In this document: positions 34,078 through 43,013 of the stretch, in pieces
Position numbering within the stretch: position 1 is the first letter of the stretch
Layout of the letters: each line of letters opens with the position of its first letter
NCBI GenBank assembly: GCA_013339895.1
Contig: JABACO010000011.1
Location: 2,873,306 to 2,937,305 of the forward strand
DNA from: Ephydatia muelleri
Lineage: Eukaryota > Porifera > Demospongiae > Spongillida > Spongillidae
Reading direction: 5' to 3'
DNA length: 64,000 nt
Position numbers and translations under genes: made by a program
The notes under the pieces: generated by a model
What the model was told of the DNA's origin: nothing
Database searches by the model: none
The model's input: the letters and a program-made list of their open reading frames with translations, nothing else

Positions 34078-34511
34078 GCGGGTGGGTCAGGTAAAGGGAG
34101 GGGAGGGAGATATTTGTTATTGAGTTGTTAAAATTCTGACCACCTAGTGATAGACCAGTACCACGTGAATTGGGGGGTCGTGCATGTCTTATACTTTGTT
34201 ATAGGGTGGGAGAGTGCTTGGGGAAGGGTTGGCCCTCCCGGGCCGTCCCTCTGGGCGAAGCGGAGTCCCTCCTGGCTTCCTCCCCCAAAGCGCGACCGGC
34301 GGTCCTACCCCTAATCCGAACGGGTCGATCCCGTAAAAGGGGGGCGTGGTCCGCTGGTGGGGGTAGGGTGGCTTACGCCGCGTAAAAGGAGCACGGGATC
34401 TCACCCCCCAACACCCCCGCCAAACCCTAACTAGGTAGCTGGGCCGCAATAGAGAGGGGCATGGACCTTGGCAGACCACCGTGCATGCCCCTCCCCTTGG
34501 AAGGCCATTAA

Positions 34512-35042
34512 ATGGAGAAGATGATATCACGAAGAACACGCGAACGCCAGCATTCTTTTCTTCGACAAGGTAATCAGTCCCAGTACGATTTTACAGACAC
34601 CGTTCGTGGACAGGTGCAAGACGCACCGAGCGATCTGGAACGCGGGGGTTCAGAAGAGACGGCCATTTTTTCGCTACAGAAAGCCGTTGAAATGTTGGAG
34701 CGCAGGATGAGGCTTATTAAGATGGCTGATCGTTCAGAATACGGCTGGGCGGTGGTGGCAGAATACAAAGCTGACGAGTTGGCTGTGGATTCAGATGATG
34801 AAAAAAGGATATACAGGGCGGAAAAGGAAGTGGAAAAGAAGTGGCTAAAGAAGAGGAAGAGGCAGGACGACCAGGTGGATGGCGCGCGAGGAGGAACTGG
34901 AACTACGCAACCCCGTGCTACCGCCAACATTGGTGCGTCACTCAGGGCCGGTCCATGTTTTGGATGTGGTGAGTGGGGCCACCTGAAACGCAACTGCCCC
35001 CGATCGGTTCGCGGTGCCATGCCCCCCCAACCATTCCCTTAG
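34512..35042 (+). CDS. DIRS-type gag-like protein with zinc knuckle, downstream of the recombinase
   Basis: 176 residues. The middle contains RRMRLIKMADRSEYGWAVV, closely parallel to KLIKLADRSEAGWALVEEY in the Ngaro-like gag at 44474. A lysine-rich helix follows, then a CCHC knuckle CFGCGEWGHLKRNC. It ends PPQPFP about 80 bp before a poly-A tract. Gag normally precedes RT in DIRS elements; here it lies about 430 bp after the recombinase stop. The interval 34078-34511 is GC-rich, non-coding and probably terminal or junction sequence. A second tandem element truncated at the poly-A, or a circularly permuted insertion, are the options. Confidence 0.8.
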   Translation: MEKMISRRTRERQHSFLRQGNQSQYDFTDTVRGQVQDAPSDLERGGSEETAIFSLQKAVEMLERRMRLIKMADRSEYGWAVVAEYKADELAVDSDDEKRIYRAEKEVEKKWLKKRKRQDDQVDGARGGTGTTQPRATANIGASLRAGPCFGCGEWGHLKRNCPRSVRGAMPPQPFP

Positions 35043-35117
35043 CACCTGTGCATATACCCCCCACATCGCATGCTGTTGTCTAATGTATCATTTGCCTTGG
35101 TGGTCAGATTGTTGTTC

Positions 35118-35120
<3 letters not shown>

Positions 35121-35153
<33 letters not shown>
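35121..35153. repeat. poly-A tract (33 nt)
   Basis: A33 followed by TTTTTAAATAATAAAAAG. It follows the gag-like frame and could be an RNA-derived tail or a microsatellite at an insertion edge. Confidence 0.8.
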
Positions 35154-35157
<4 letters not shown>

Positions 35158-35196
35158 TAAATAATAAAAAGTTTGAGTAGCATAGCAGCGTCAGAA

Positions 35197-35365
35197 TATT
35201 GGGGCCATAGCGGCCTGTTGGGTACGGGGCCATAGTGGCCTGGTGGTATGGGGCCATAGTGGCCGGTGTGTTATGGGGCCACAGTGGCCTGTGTTGTTTG
35301 GGGTGGGCCATAGTGGCCTGTTGTGGTATGGGGCCATAGTGGCCTGTTATGGTATTGGGTCGTAG
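35197..35365. repeat. short tandem repeat GGGGCCATAGTGGCCTG
   Basis: Six or seven units of about 22-28 bp, each with the core GGGCCATAGTGGCC. The core is a near-palindrome (GGCC at both ends). Unit length varies. Confidence 0.85.
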
Positions 35366-36072
35366 TTGATTTGGTCTCAGGGCAGTTAAGGCGTGGGTAA
35401 AATTATTTCCAGCTTAATTGTATTCATTGTTACGTTTGATCACGTGACGTATCTTGTTGTGCGGCCAAAACTTATAAAAATTGCTTGCATCACTCGTTTC
35501 GAAGTATGTATACACGTTCACACATAATACGCGTACGCGTGCGTTTGAGATCCACATGATATTGAAGGTAGATGTAAACTCGTATGAAGTACCCGCATGA
35601 TTTTATGAATGCGGAGAACGCGGAGTACTTTGCATGTGTTAATTGAGCGTGGGTTAACATAATTGTATTGGTCAAAAATACTTTATGAGTCGGACCATAG
35701 ATAGTATACTATCTATGGTCGGACAGGACTACCGTTCCGTGCTTCGGTCCGGCCAAAAGAGCCAATTCCGGTCAGCAGACTACGATAAATACAGCTGTTA
35801 ATATGTGACGAGCACGTGAGTTAACTTTTGAAAAGATCCAAGCGTGATGAAACATATTGGCGGATAGCGATGCTAGCAGCTTACACGTTGGTGCGTGTTG
35901 ATCAGCACTACTCAATCTTGTGAGTAAATCTGAAGGTTCGGTGAGCTTCCACGCAAAAAATTATGTATGCATGGAATGAAACGCGTGTGTAGGCCTATTG
36001 ATGTGTGGGCTAACTGCATGTGTTTGTATGCTGCTCATGTACGCATCTTTTAGTACAGAAGCTAATCAATCA
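35366..36072. other. gene-free stretch
   Basis: Contains a perfect 24-bp palindrome near 35693-35716 (CCATAGATAGTA and its complement) inside a longer, imperfect GTCGGACCAT motif. No gene was recognised. Confidence 0.5.
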
Positions 36073-36803
36073 TGTCTTTGAATTCGAATATCACCTGGAT
36101 GTATGCGTGACATCAGGTTTGCCTTCTATCCATGGTGTTTGGTTTGGTGTGTTGTTGTCTTTGAATTAGAATAGCACTTGGATGTAGGTGTGGCTTCAGC
36201 TTTCCCATGGATTGGAGCAATGACTGTAACCATGCCAATGGATTGTGCGAATGGGAGCATTATCCGACAACAGGTTTGCCTCCTACCTGTGGTGTTTGGT
36301 GTATTGTTGTCTTTGAATTAGAATATCACTTGGATGTAGGTGTGGCTTCAGCTTGCCCATGGATTGGAGCAATGACTGTAACCATGCCAATGGATTGTGC
36401 GAATGGGAGCATTATCCAACATCAGGTTTGCCTCCTACCCGTGGTGTTTGGTGTATTGTTGTCTTTGAATTAGAATATCACTTGGATGTAGGTGTGGCTT
36501 CAGCTTGCCCATGGATTGGAGCAATGACTGTAACCATGCCAATGGATTGTGCGAATGGGAGCATTATCCAACATCAGGTTTGCCTCCTACCCGTGGTGTT
36601 TGGTGTATTGTTGTCTTTGAATTAGAATATCACTTGGATGTAGGTGTGGCTTCAGCTTGCCCATGGATTGGAGCAATGACTGTAACCATGCCAATGGATT
36701 GTGCGAATGGGAGCATTATCCAACATCAGGTTTGCCTCCTACCCGTGGTGTTTGGTGTATTGTTGTCTTTGAATTAGAATATCACTTGGATGTAGGTGTG
36801 GCT
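36073..36803. repeat. 152-bp satellite, about 4.5 copies
   Basis: Units repeat with an exact 152-bp spacing (for example 36353, 36505, 36657). The central three copies are nearly identical and the first, partial unit is diverged. Because 152 is not a multiple of three, the recurring frames shift and are not genes. Confidence 0.92.
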
Positions 36804-37506
36804 CCAGAGTGCCTTCAGATGAAGCAGTGGGTGTGATCATGCAACATCATTAGTCAAAATGTATGGCTGGGTGGGGCTATAACAAGGGGGCATGGGTGTC
36901 ATTATATGTAGGGCATTGAGCCCCAGCTGAAACATATGCCTGATTGTGGCTAAAATAGGGGATGGGGTCTAAAAGAGCGGCACAGTGGGGTCAAAAGAGC
37001 CTGGAGGGTAGGGGCGGTGGGCTTTATATGGAGTTAAGTTGCTTAGCCTATAAAGATGCCCGGGTGTGGCCAAAATAGGGGGAGGGGGGCAGCATTTCGA
37101 AAGGTGCCTGGGTGTGGCCAAAATAGATGGCGTAGTTCATACTGGGTTAACTTACATAGTTTTGCTTATGAACACAGAAACATGTGTCAGTGACATGTAA
37201 GATTATGTTACAGCTGCAGAGCTTTTATTACTGCAACTTTTGGCACCTGCTAAGAATATTTACCTGTCAATGCATAGTGCTGTTGGCTGCTTCAGTACAG
37301 ACAGTTCATATGGAGTTTGCATGTAACTATTGTACTTCTGAGACAAGGATTGTCTTACACATGCAAATCACATGCAAAACGTAAATGGCTGACCTGTGAG
37401 TGTATCGCTGACCACTGGTATGTACATGAAAATTTTATGTTTGTCAAAGCATATCTGTTACATGTAGCTGTGTTGTGCAGTGACTATAACCTTGGTAATA
37501 CCATAA
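36804..37506. other. gene-free stretch with GTGTGGCCAAAATAGGG motif repeats
   Basis: The motif GGTGTGGCCAAAATAG occurs at least twice with further variants between 36930 and 37130. The remainder shows nothing recognisable and is the likely 3' flank of the minus-strand mobile gene. Confidence 0.45.
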
Positions 37507-38475
37507 CTATTTATTTTCACATGCGTGTAGCTGTTGTTCAATCTCCAGCAGGACCTTCATTGCCATGTTTTTCATGTGTAGCTCTGAAGTATCTAGTTCA
37601 TCACTTCTTTTCTGAACCTTCTTTTTTAAGAAAGCTAGGAGATGCTGGTATTTTCTTGTTAGTTCCGTAAGCTGACCACTCTTTTTGCCTTTCATTTTTT
37701 TAATGTTGATGCGCAAATTGTCAAGTGAATTTATTTCATCTGTTTGACCTATTACATAGGCAATAGCATTTGCAGTTTTTGTTTTGTACTTATTCTCTGT
37801 GAACTGAGGATGCTGAGAAGGTACTACTGCTGGCTGTGAGGACTGAGGATGCTGAGAAGGTACTACTGCTGGCTGTGAGGACTGAGGATGCTGAGAAGAC
37901 GCTACTGCTGGCTGTGAGGACTGAGGATGCTGAGAAGGTACTACTGCTGGTTGTGAGGACTGAGGATGCTGAGAAGACGCTACTGCTGGTTGTGAGGACT
38001 GAGGATGCTGAGAAGGTAGTACTGCTGGCTGTGAGGACTGAGGATGCTGAGAAAGTATTACTGCTGGCTGTGAGGACTGAGGATGCTGAGAAGGTACTAC
38101 TGCTGGTTGTGAGGACTGAGGATGCTGAGAAGACGCTACTGCTGGCTGTGAGGACTGAGGATGCTGAGAAGGTACATGTACTACTGCCGGTATTGAGGAC
38201 TCAACTTCTGTGAGGGAGACATTGATAGGTGTGGTTGATGTACATAATCCACTGTTTGTGTGTTGAAAGTTATCGCGATCAATGACACTTGTACAGTAAC
38301 CACTGTCATCATAGATCCGAATAGTTTCAGCTGGAAGGTTAGTACTTGCCACTAATTTCTGAAACAACTTTCGCTTTTCCAAATCCAGCTTCTCTATAAA
38401 AGTGTTTCTGAAGTGCAGCAAGGTAGGTCGACATACTTTAATGTCTGGCTGGATCTGATCCATCAAAAAATTCAT
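37507..38475 (-). pseudogene. C-terminal part of the unclassified mobile gene, with SQHPQSSQPAV repeats
   Basis: This frame overlaps the end of the 792-residue frame by about 38 bp. Comparison with the related copy at 47631-48130 shows that the two belong to one protein: the alignment crosses from EGYEFFDGSDP in the upstream frame to PTLLHFRNTFIEKL and IRIYDDSGYCTS here. A frameshift near 38440-38475 therefore separates them. Next come nine full and one partial 13-residue SQHPQSSQPAV repeats, then a basic, helical tail (NIKKMKGKKSGQLTELTRKY, ending LLEIEQQLHACENK) that also has a counterpart in the other copy. Function is unknown. Confidence 0.7.
37804..38175. repeat. 39-bp coding minisatellite, about 9.5 copies
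   Basis: The 39-bp unit encodes 13 residues on the minus strand (SQHPQSSQPAV plus two variable residues such as VP, AS, IL, LP). Variation is concentrated at the two linking residues, while the core is invariant at the protein level. Confidence 0.92.
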
Positions 38476-40816
38476 AACCTTCTTTCTCTTCTCTCCACCA
38501 GAAACCTTCTCCAGGCTCTAGGTATGGGGCAATCCTATTCAGGTGAGCTTGCCAGCTGAATGCATACTTTCTTGTCATGTCCTTACTGATAACTGTGTTC
38601 TCTACACAGGGAAGGTGAGCAGCTGCAATTCGAATAGAATTGTTCTGTTCCTTAAGAGCATTACGATCCTTTTGTGCTCCAGCTTGCAATCGAAGGAGCA
38701 TGTTAGGTAAGACTTGTTCAGGTTTCCGGTTTGAAGTGGTACTTGCAATTCTTTTGGCTGTTTCAAATATTCTCTCTTCATTTTCTGTGTTTATACTCTT
38801 GAGGCAGACAACTTCATACTGCTGAGCGGCATGGCTGGTCAAGGCATGAAAGTAAGCACCATAAAACTTTTCTTGTGTAAGATGTTTTAGCTGTTGGAAT
38901 ACATCGGTGCATGCCGTAGCATGGATCCATGTTAAATTGTATAGCCGTAGAATGCTCCTTGGTGTTCTTTTCTCTTCAGAGCTATACATAATTTCACTGA
39001 TTTCAACGATCGTTCTGAAAATGGTACATACTTTTGAATGCTTGTTGTGCTTTAATAAGCACAGAAGGATTAGAATTGCTGCATGTCTGTAATCACAAGC
39101 TCGTTTTGTTTCCTTTTTCATGAAGTGTGCAATAATTGTAATGCACTCTGTCTTCACACATGTGTCGAAGTGTTCCTCAACTTCTACGAAAAGGTTATGG
39201 ATGTGACCCTTCAGATCATGCAGTGGCTCACACTCTAATATGGTATACTTGTCCATGTTGATAGACTGAAGGGTTTGGCAAGGATCTTTCAAGAGGAGTG
39301 TAGGCACGCGAACAAAGCCAGAAAGCAAACCAAGCAAGTTGGCTTCTAATTCAATTTTATTGGTTTTTTTTGGAAATGTGATGCCTCGTTGTGCCAGTTC
39401 CAACTCTAGCTCAGCTTTGCGTAGATTTTCAAATGGCTTTAGGGTAGACATTTTGCCAAACTTTCCAGCAATGATTATATCCTGCTGCTCTTGCAGTGTT
39501 CTCCATTTTAAGGTTAGTGCATGTGCAATGTCACTGGTCATGCTGGTCTGTATTCCACATGCACCACACCGAATTGTCCCTCCTTGTTGTACCCCTCTCT
39601 CAAAATTTCTTGCAGGGCCATCGCCAGCAAAAAAGCGCACTGTGTCGTTTATTGGAATCCCTGCAGTTGTCATGATTGGTGAGTTCAGAGTTCTTAGGCA
39701 TGACACCCTCTCTGGAATAAGTGCTGCTTGATCCTCGTGGGATGAACTTGCAATCCCAATGACATGAACTTCTGGTTTCTCAATAGTACCCTGCAAATTT
39801 AGAGTGGAGTTCAGTGAATATTCATCCTTTCGAAAGAATACTGAGGTATCATAAATGACTTTAACTGTTATGAATATGTATCCTTGGCCAAGGATTGTTC
39901 CGTGGTCATGCCACATTACTAGATGACGGTTTCTCTGTAGAGCCTTGACTTTTACTCTGAGTTCAGTGATCTCCATATCAGCAAACTGATGCTCCTGATT
40001 TTGCTTAAGAAATTTAATGGCTTCATCCTTGGACAATGCGTCCACCTGCTCATCAGTTTGAAGGCGCATGTATTTCTCTTGGTTCTTCAGTAATCGCTGC
40101 CGTATCTCATTCATTGGGACCTTCCGACTGTAAATAGTGACAGGTTGTTCTACAACTTCTCCATCTCTACATGTGACCACTGTCATCTCTTTTGGAGCAC
40201 AATCAATTCCAATTGAGTAAGTACCGTCTTCTATGTCTGCTGCCCATTTTTCTTTAACCATCTGTGTGGTACTTGTACATGGCATAGAGATTTCATTTCC
40301 TGGCATCTTCAACTTCTTTGCTCTGGTTCTTCGATTTTCTGCAAGCCCATCCAGAGCATATGTATCCAGACCATTTTTCCTGGCAAACTCTTTCAACACC
40401 TGACCTCGGTTTTTTCCAGGTATGTTGTATTGTCGTGCTACTTGTGACCAATTGATTTTTTTATCTTCATCACTCCAATTCTTCAATTCATTAAGTGCAG
40501 CTGTTGTGTCCCAGGTCACATTCTCTTCCATGGAAGGTGAATGTGTCTTCTTTTTTCCTGCATTGCTATTTGCTCTTTCGTTCTTCATTTTTGCACTTTC
40601 AAACCCTTGTGCAATGTGAATCCTATTATATGTTCGCAATGATAGCCCTTCGTTCAGTACCATTGTAGCATCATTGGTGCGCAGGGTGTCTTGAATGTGT
40701 TGTACACACTTTCTTACTAATTGTCTTTTTTCTCTTTTTTTTTTCAACAGTTGTCTTCCTTTTTTGAAGAGCTGCATTTGGACACTTTGTGATGACGTCT
40801 GTGAAGGATTGTCCAA
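38438..40816 (-). CDS. unclassified mobile-element-type protein, main ORF (792 residues)
   Basis: Visible regions: a SANT/Myb-like segment at 112-150 (WSDEDKKINWSQVARQY); RNase H-like patterns SIGIDCAPKEMTVV at about 201 and WHDH at 302-305; FFAGDGPARNFERGVQQGG at about 395-413 followed by CGAC (417-420); a SAP-like helix pair at 464-499 (LRKAELELELAQRGITFPKK); and CEPLHDLKGHIHNL at about 529-542. I recall this combination (WHDHS, GDxPAxxFExGxQxGG, CGxCG, PLHDxKGH) from abundant unannotated cnidarian and sponge proteins. The D...D(CxxC)...E/D spacing suggests a DDE-type transposase related to the CMC/KDZ kinds; that is inference. It has a second genomic copy at 47.6 kb, which supports mobility. 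The protein is broken at both ends by frameshifts joining the neighbouring frames. Confidence 0.7.
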   Translation of the reverse strand: MDNPSQTSSQSVQMQLFKKGRQLLKKKREKRQLVRKCVQHIQDTLRTNDATMVLNEGLSLRTYNRIHIAQGFESAKMKNERANSNAGKKKTHSPSMEENVTWDTTAALNELKNWSDEDKKINWSQVARQYNIPGKNRGQVLKEFARKNGLDTYALDGLAENRRTRAKKLKMPGNEISMPCTSTTQMVKEKWAADIEDGTYSIGIDCAPKEMTVVTCRDGEVVEQPVTIYSRKVPMNEIRQRLLKNQEKYMRLQTDEQVDALSKDEAIKFLKQNQEHQFADMEITELRVKVKALQRNRHLVMWHDHGTILGQGYIFITVKVIYDTSVFFRKDEYSLNSTLNLQGTIEKPEVHVIGIASSSHEDQAALIPERVSCLRTLNSPIMTTAGIPINDTVRFFAGDGPARNFERGVQQGGTIRCGACGIQTSMTSDIAHALTLKWRTLQEQQDIIIAGKFGKMSTLKPFENLRKAELELELAQRGITFPKKTNKIELEANLLGLLSGFVRVPTLLLKDPCQTLQSINMDKYTILECEPLHDLKGHIHNLFVEVEEHFDTCVKTECITIIAHFMKKETKRACDYRHAAILILLCLLKHNKHSKVCTIFRTIVEISEIMYSSEEKRTPRSILRLYNLTWIHATACTDVFQQLKHLTQEKFYGAYFHALTSHAAQQYEVVCLKSINTENEERIFETAKRIASTTSNRKPEQVLPNMLLRLQAGAQKDRNALKEQNNSIRIAAAHLPCVENTVISKDMTRKYAFSWQAHLNRIAPYLEPGEGFWWREEKEGYEFFDGSDPARH

Positions 40817-41423
40817 ACGTCTCCTTGTATGATGCCTCTAGTCCTGCTAAAAGGTGCTGGGTGATTGTGCCACATTCTCCTGTATTACATTCCCCAATGT
40901 ATTCACTGCACATTGCCTTAGCACTAGTAACCATGGTTCTTTGTCCTGTTTTGAATGTAGGGAACTGGTTCTGATGGCTAGCATATGACGTAGCACATCC
41001 AACACATTGCTGAATGCTGTGCTGTGACTGTTGTTGTTTAGTAAGTGCAATCCATTGTGTGATGCTGAATATTGCTCCGTACTCTTTTCTGGAAATGGAA
41101 GGATTCCACCGTCTGTTGAAGCAGTCTTGTACAACCTTGCAGTGTTTGTTGAATTGTGACAGTTTGTGGCCAGGTTTTACACTGTAGTATGCATCACTGA
41201 CCTTAAAAGTAGGGAAGAGAGCTTGAAACCTGTTTGCTCTATGCTGTATGTCAAGTTTTTTCTTGCATTTCTTTCCTTTTGCATTGACATAGATCGTTTG
41301 AGAGAGCTCGCGGATTGCAGTTCTCGCAAACCCACAATCGATGAACAACTTTGACTGTGTACCTGAGACAGATATTTTAAAATTGTTATTGGGAAGCCAC
41401 CAATGTACATGTACATGTTCCAC
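40671..41423 (-). pseudogene. N-terminal part of the unclassified mobile gene
   Basis: 250 residues overlapping the 792-residue frame. Both frames give a lysine-rich KRKTTVEKKKRKK / KKGRQLLKKKREK stretch where a T homopolymer lies on the plus strand (about 40725-40745). A one-base length change there would fuse the two frames, so a sequencing error is as likely as a mutation. The segment contains paired FPTFK motifs (ALFPTFKVSDAYY and NQFPTFKTGQRT) and a CVGCATSYASHQNQ stretch. The family is not recognised. The start near 41423 is not supported by any signal. Confidence 0.55.
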
Positions 41424-41500
41424 AAATCATCCTGTTGTGTACTTAGACACCCGCATGCATGCGGTTTTCGAGTGGTAGACCCACAAGCGAGGTGCATTAA

Positions 41501-42470
41501 CTGCTGGTAGAATGAGATGTTTCTTACTAGCATCCGCCAGTGGACATCTGAACCGGTCGCTCTATTGCTGGATGGTTTGTCTGACCATGATGTAGGTTGT
41601 GTCGACCCTACTGGACAGGTAACAATCTTCATGTTCCCTCCCAATATCACTAGCCTTTTCCAGCCTCTGGGGATAAGAGATCCGATAAAGTTTTGTTTGC
41701 AAGCAATGGATGTAATGTTTAGTAGAGAAGAGATGGAAAAGAGCAGGTTCAAGGAAACGAGGAAAAGAGGGAATGCAACAGTGCAAAGTGAGCCCGTAGT
41801 GATTGGTTGCAGTAAAAATCCTCACTGTTTCTGGAGGAATCCACCTGTCCTGACATATTTTCAGCAAGCAAACACATGGAATGATTCAGTGCTTTTTAAC
41901 CGCTGGTAGAATGAGATGTTTCTTACTAGCATCCGCCAGTGGACATCTGAACCGGTCGCTCTATTGCTGGATGGTTTGTCTGACCATGATTTAGGTTGTG
42001 TCGACCCTACTGGACAGGTAACAATCTTCATGTTCCCTCCCAATATCACTAGCCTTTTCCAGCCTCTGGATCAGGGAGTCATTAATGCCTTCAAATCACA
42101 CTACAAAACCAAGTTACTATCCAAGTTAAACTCAGCTGCTCCAAAATATACAAACCTACAGCTTTTGGTGTCTCAACTCCCTTCAGGATGTGCCAGTCTC
42201 CTATATGGTAATCCTCCCCATGTTAGTGACGCTACTCAGCTATTCAGCTAGTAGCCGAAGCATGGGAACTCATTCAGCCAAAAGCTATAGCATCTTGCTG
42301 GAAACGTGCAAAATGCTTGCCACCATAATCTCTTGCAGCAAAATGCTGAGCAGTTGATGGGCTTTGTGAATGACCTGCACATAACTAACTGTACCCTGGT
42401 GGAGGCCTTTGAGAGGTACAAAAAACATCATGAGGCAGAGAAGAACAGGAGTGTCTGCAGTACATGATGT
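41501..42470 (+). pseudogene. pogo/Tigger (jerky-like) transposase remnant with internal duplication
   Basis: A DDE_1-type catalytic segment is recognisable: VIGCSKNPHCFWRNPP, PVALLLDGLSDHDLGC (second catalytic D), FMFPPNITSLFQPLDQGVI (third D in QPLDQG) and AFKSHYKTKLL. A block of about 165 bp (TSIRQWTSEP to SLFQPL) is present twice, at 41501-41668 and 41900-42069, with the upstream copy out of context. Stop codons occur at FNRW/NEMF and after DATQLFS. Decayed C-terminal sequence continues to about 42470 (VEAFERYKKHHEAEK). It is followed by a C18 homopolymer at 42480-42497. Confidence 0.75.
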
Positions 42471-42760
42471 ATGGTACGCCCCCCCCCCCCCCCCTTGATT
42501 TAATCAGTGTGTTGTCCTTTCAATGATGCTTGCTAATCAGTGGATTTCAAAGGAAACATACTTATATACTCTTAAAAGTTTTGAAACCCTCCTATCCGCG
42601 TACAAATCCCTCCCACCATACACATGTACGCATGATATAACGTCAACAATTTTCTATTTATAGATAGAATATAGAATTGTCCAAATGTAAGGAAAGCCGG
42701 GGGGTGGGGGTGGGGGTCTTGGCAGGGGTTGCTAAGTCCCCCTGCCTAGCACTGGCTATC

Positions 42761-42989
42761 TGTAGTGGTGCGGCCAAGACATATAGACAATAGCGAGCCG
42801 GCCCATTGTGCTACGGGCGCAGCGCGGGCCGACCGAACAAGCTAGCATTTTATATGTTGTATGTTGGACATTGCGAGCCAGATTTGTACTCGTGGTGTAT
42901 ATTCGTGTAGCTGCGATTGTGCTGTTGCTGTCACGATCAGCGCAGGCCGTACTCGAGCGACGCGTGCCATCGGTCTACACGTCACTACA
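42761..42989 (+). mobile_element. 5' LTR of a Ty3/gypsy-type element, with primer-binding site
   Basis: The segment starts TGTAGTG and ends CACTACA, an inverted terminal pair with the canonical TG...CA ends. Immediately downstream lies ATTGGTGACGAGGTAAAC, containing TGG at the position where a tRNA primer-binding site starts. Gag begins at 43014. The 229-bp length fits a short LTR. No matching 3' LTR is in the window. Confidence 0.75.
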
Positions 42990-43013
42990 TATTGGTGACG
43001 AGGTAAACTACTA

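Noticed and set aside
36207..36777. Recurring 88-90-residue frames on the plus strand
   Set aside because: Created by the 152-bp satellite, whose period is not a multiple of three, so the frames restart in every unit.
37836..38213. Plus-strand frame with RTEDAEKVLLLAV repeats
   Set aside because: Antisense of the SQHPQSSQPAV minisatellite in the minus-strand gene.
41450..41510. Possible tRNA-like text (GTGGTAGACCCACAAGCGAG)
   Set aside because: No cloverleaf pairing or T-loop could be found. No tRNA or rRNA gene was recognised anywhere in the window.
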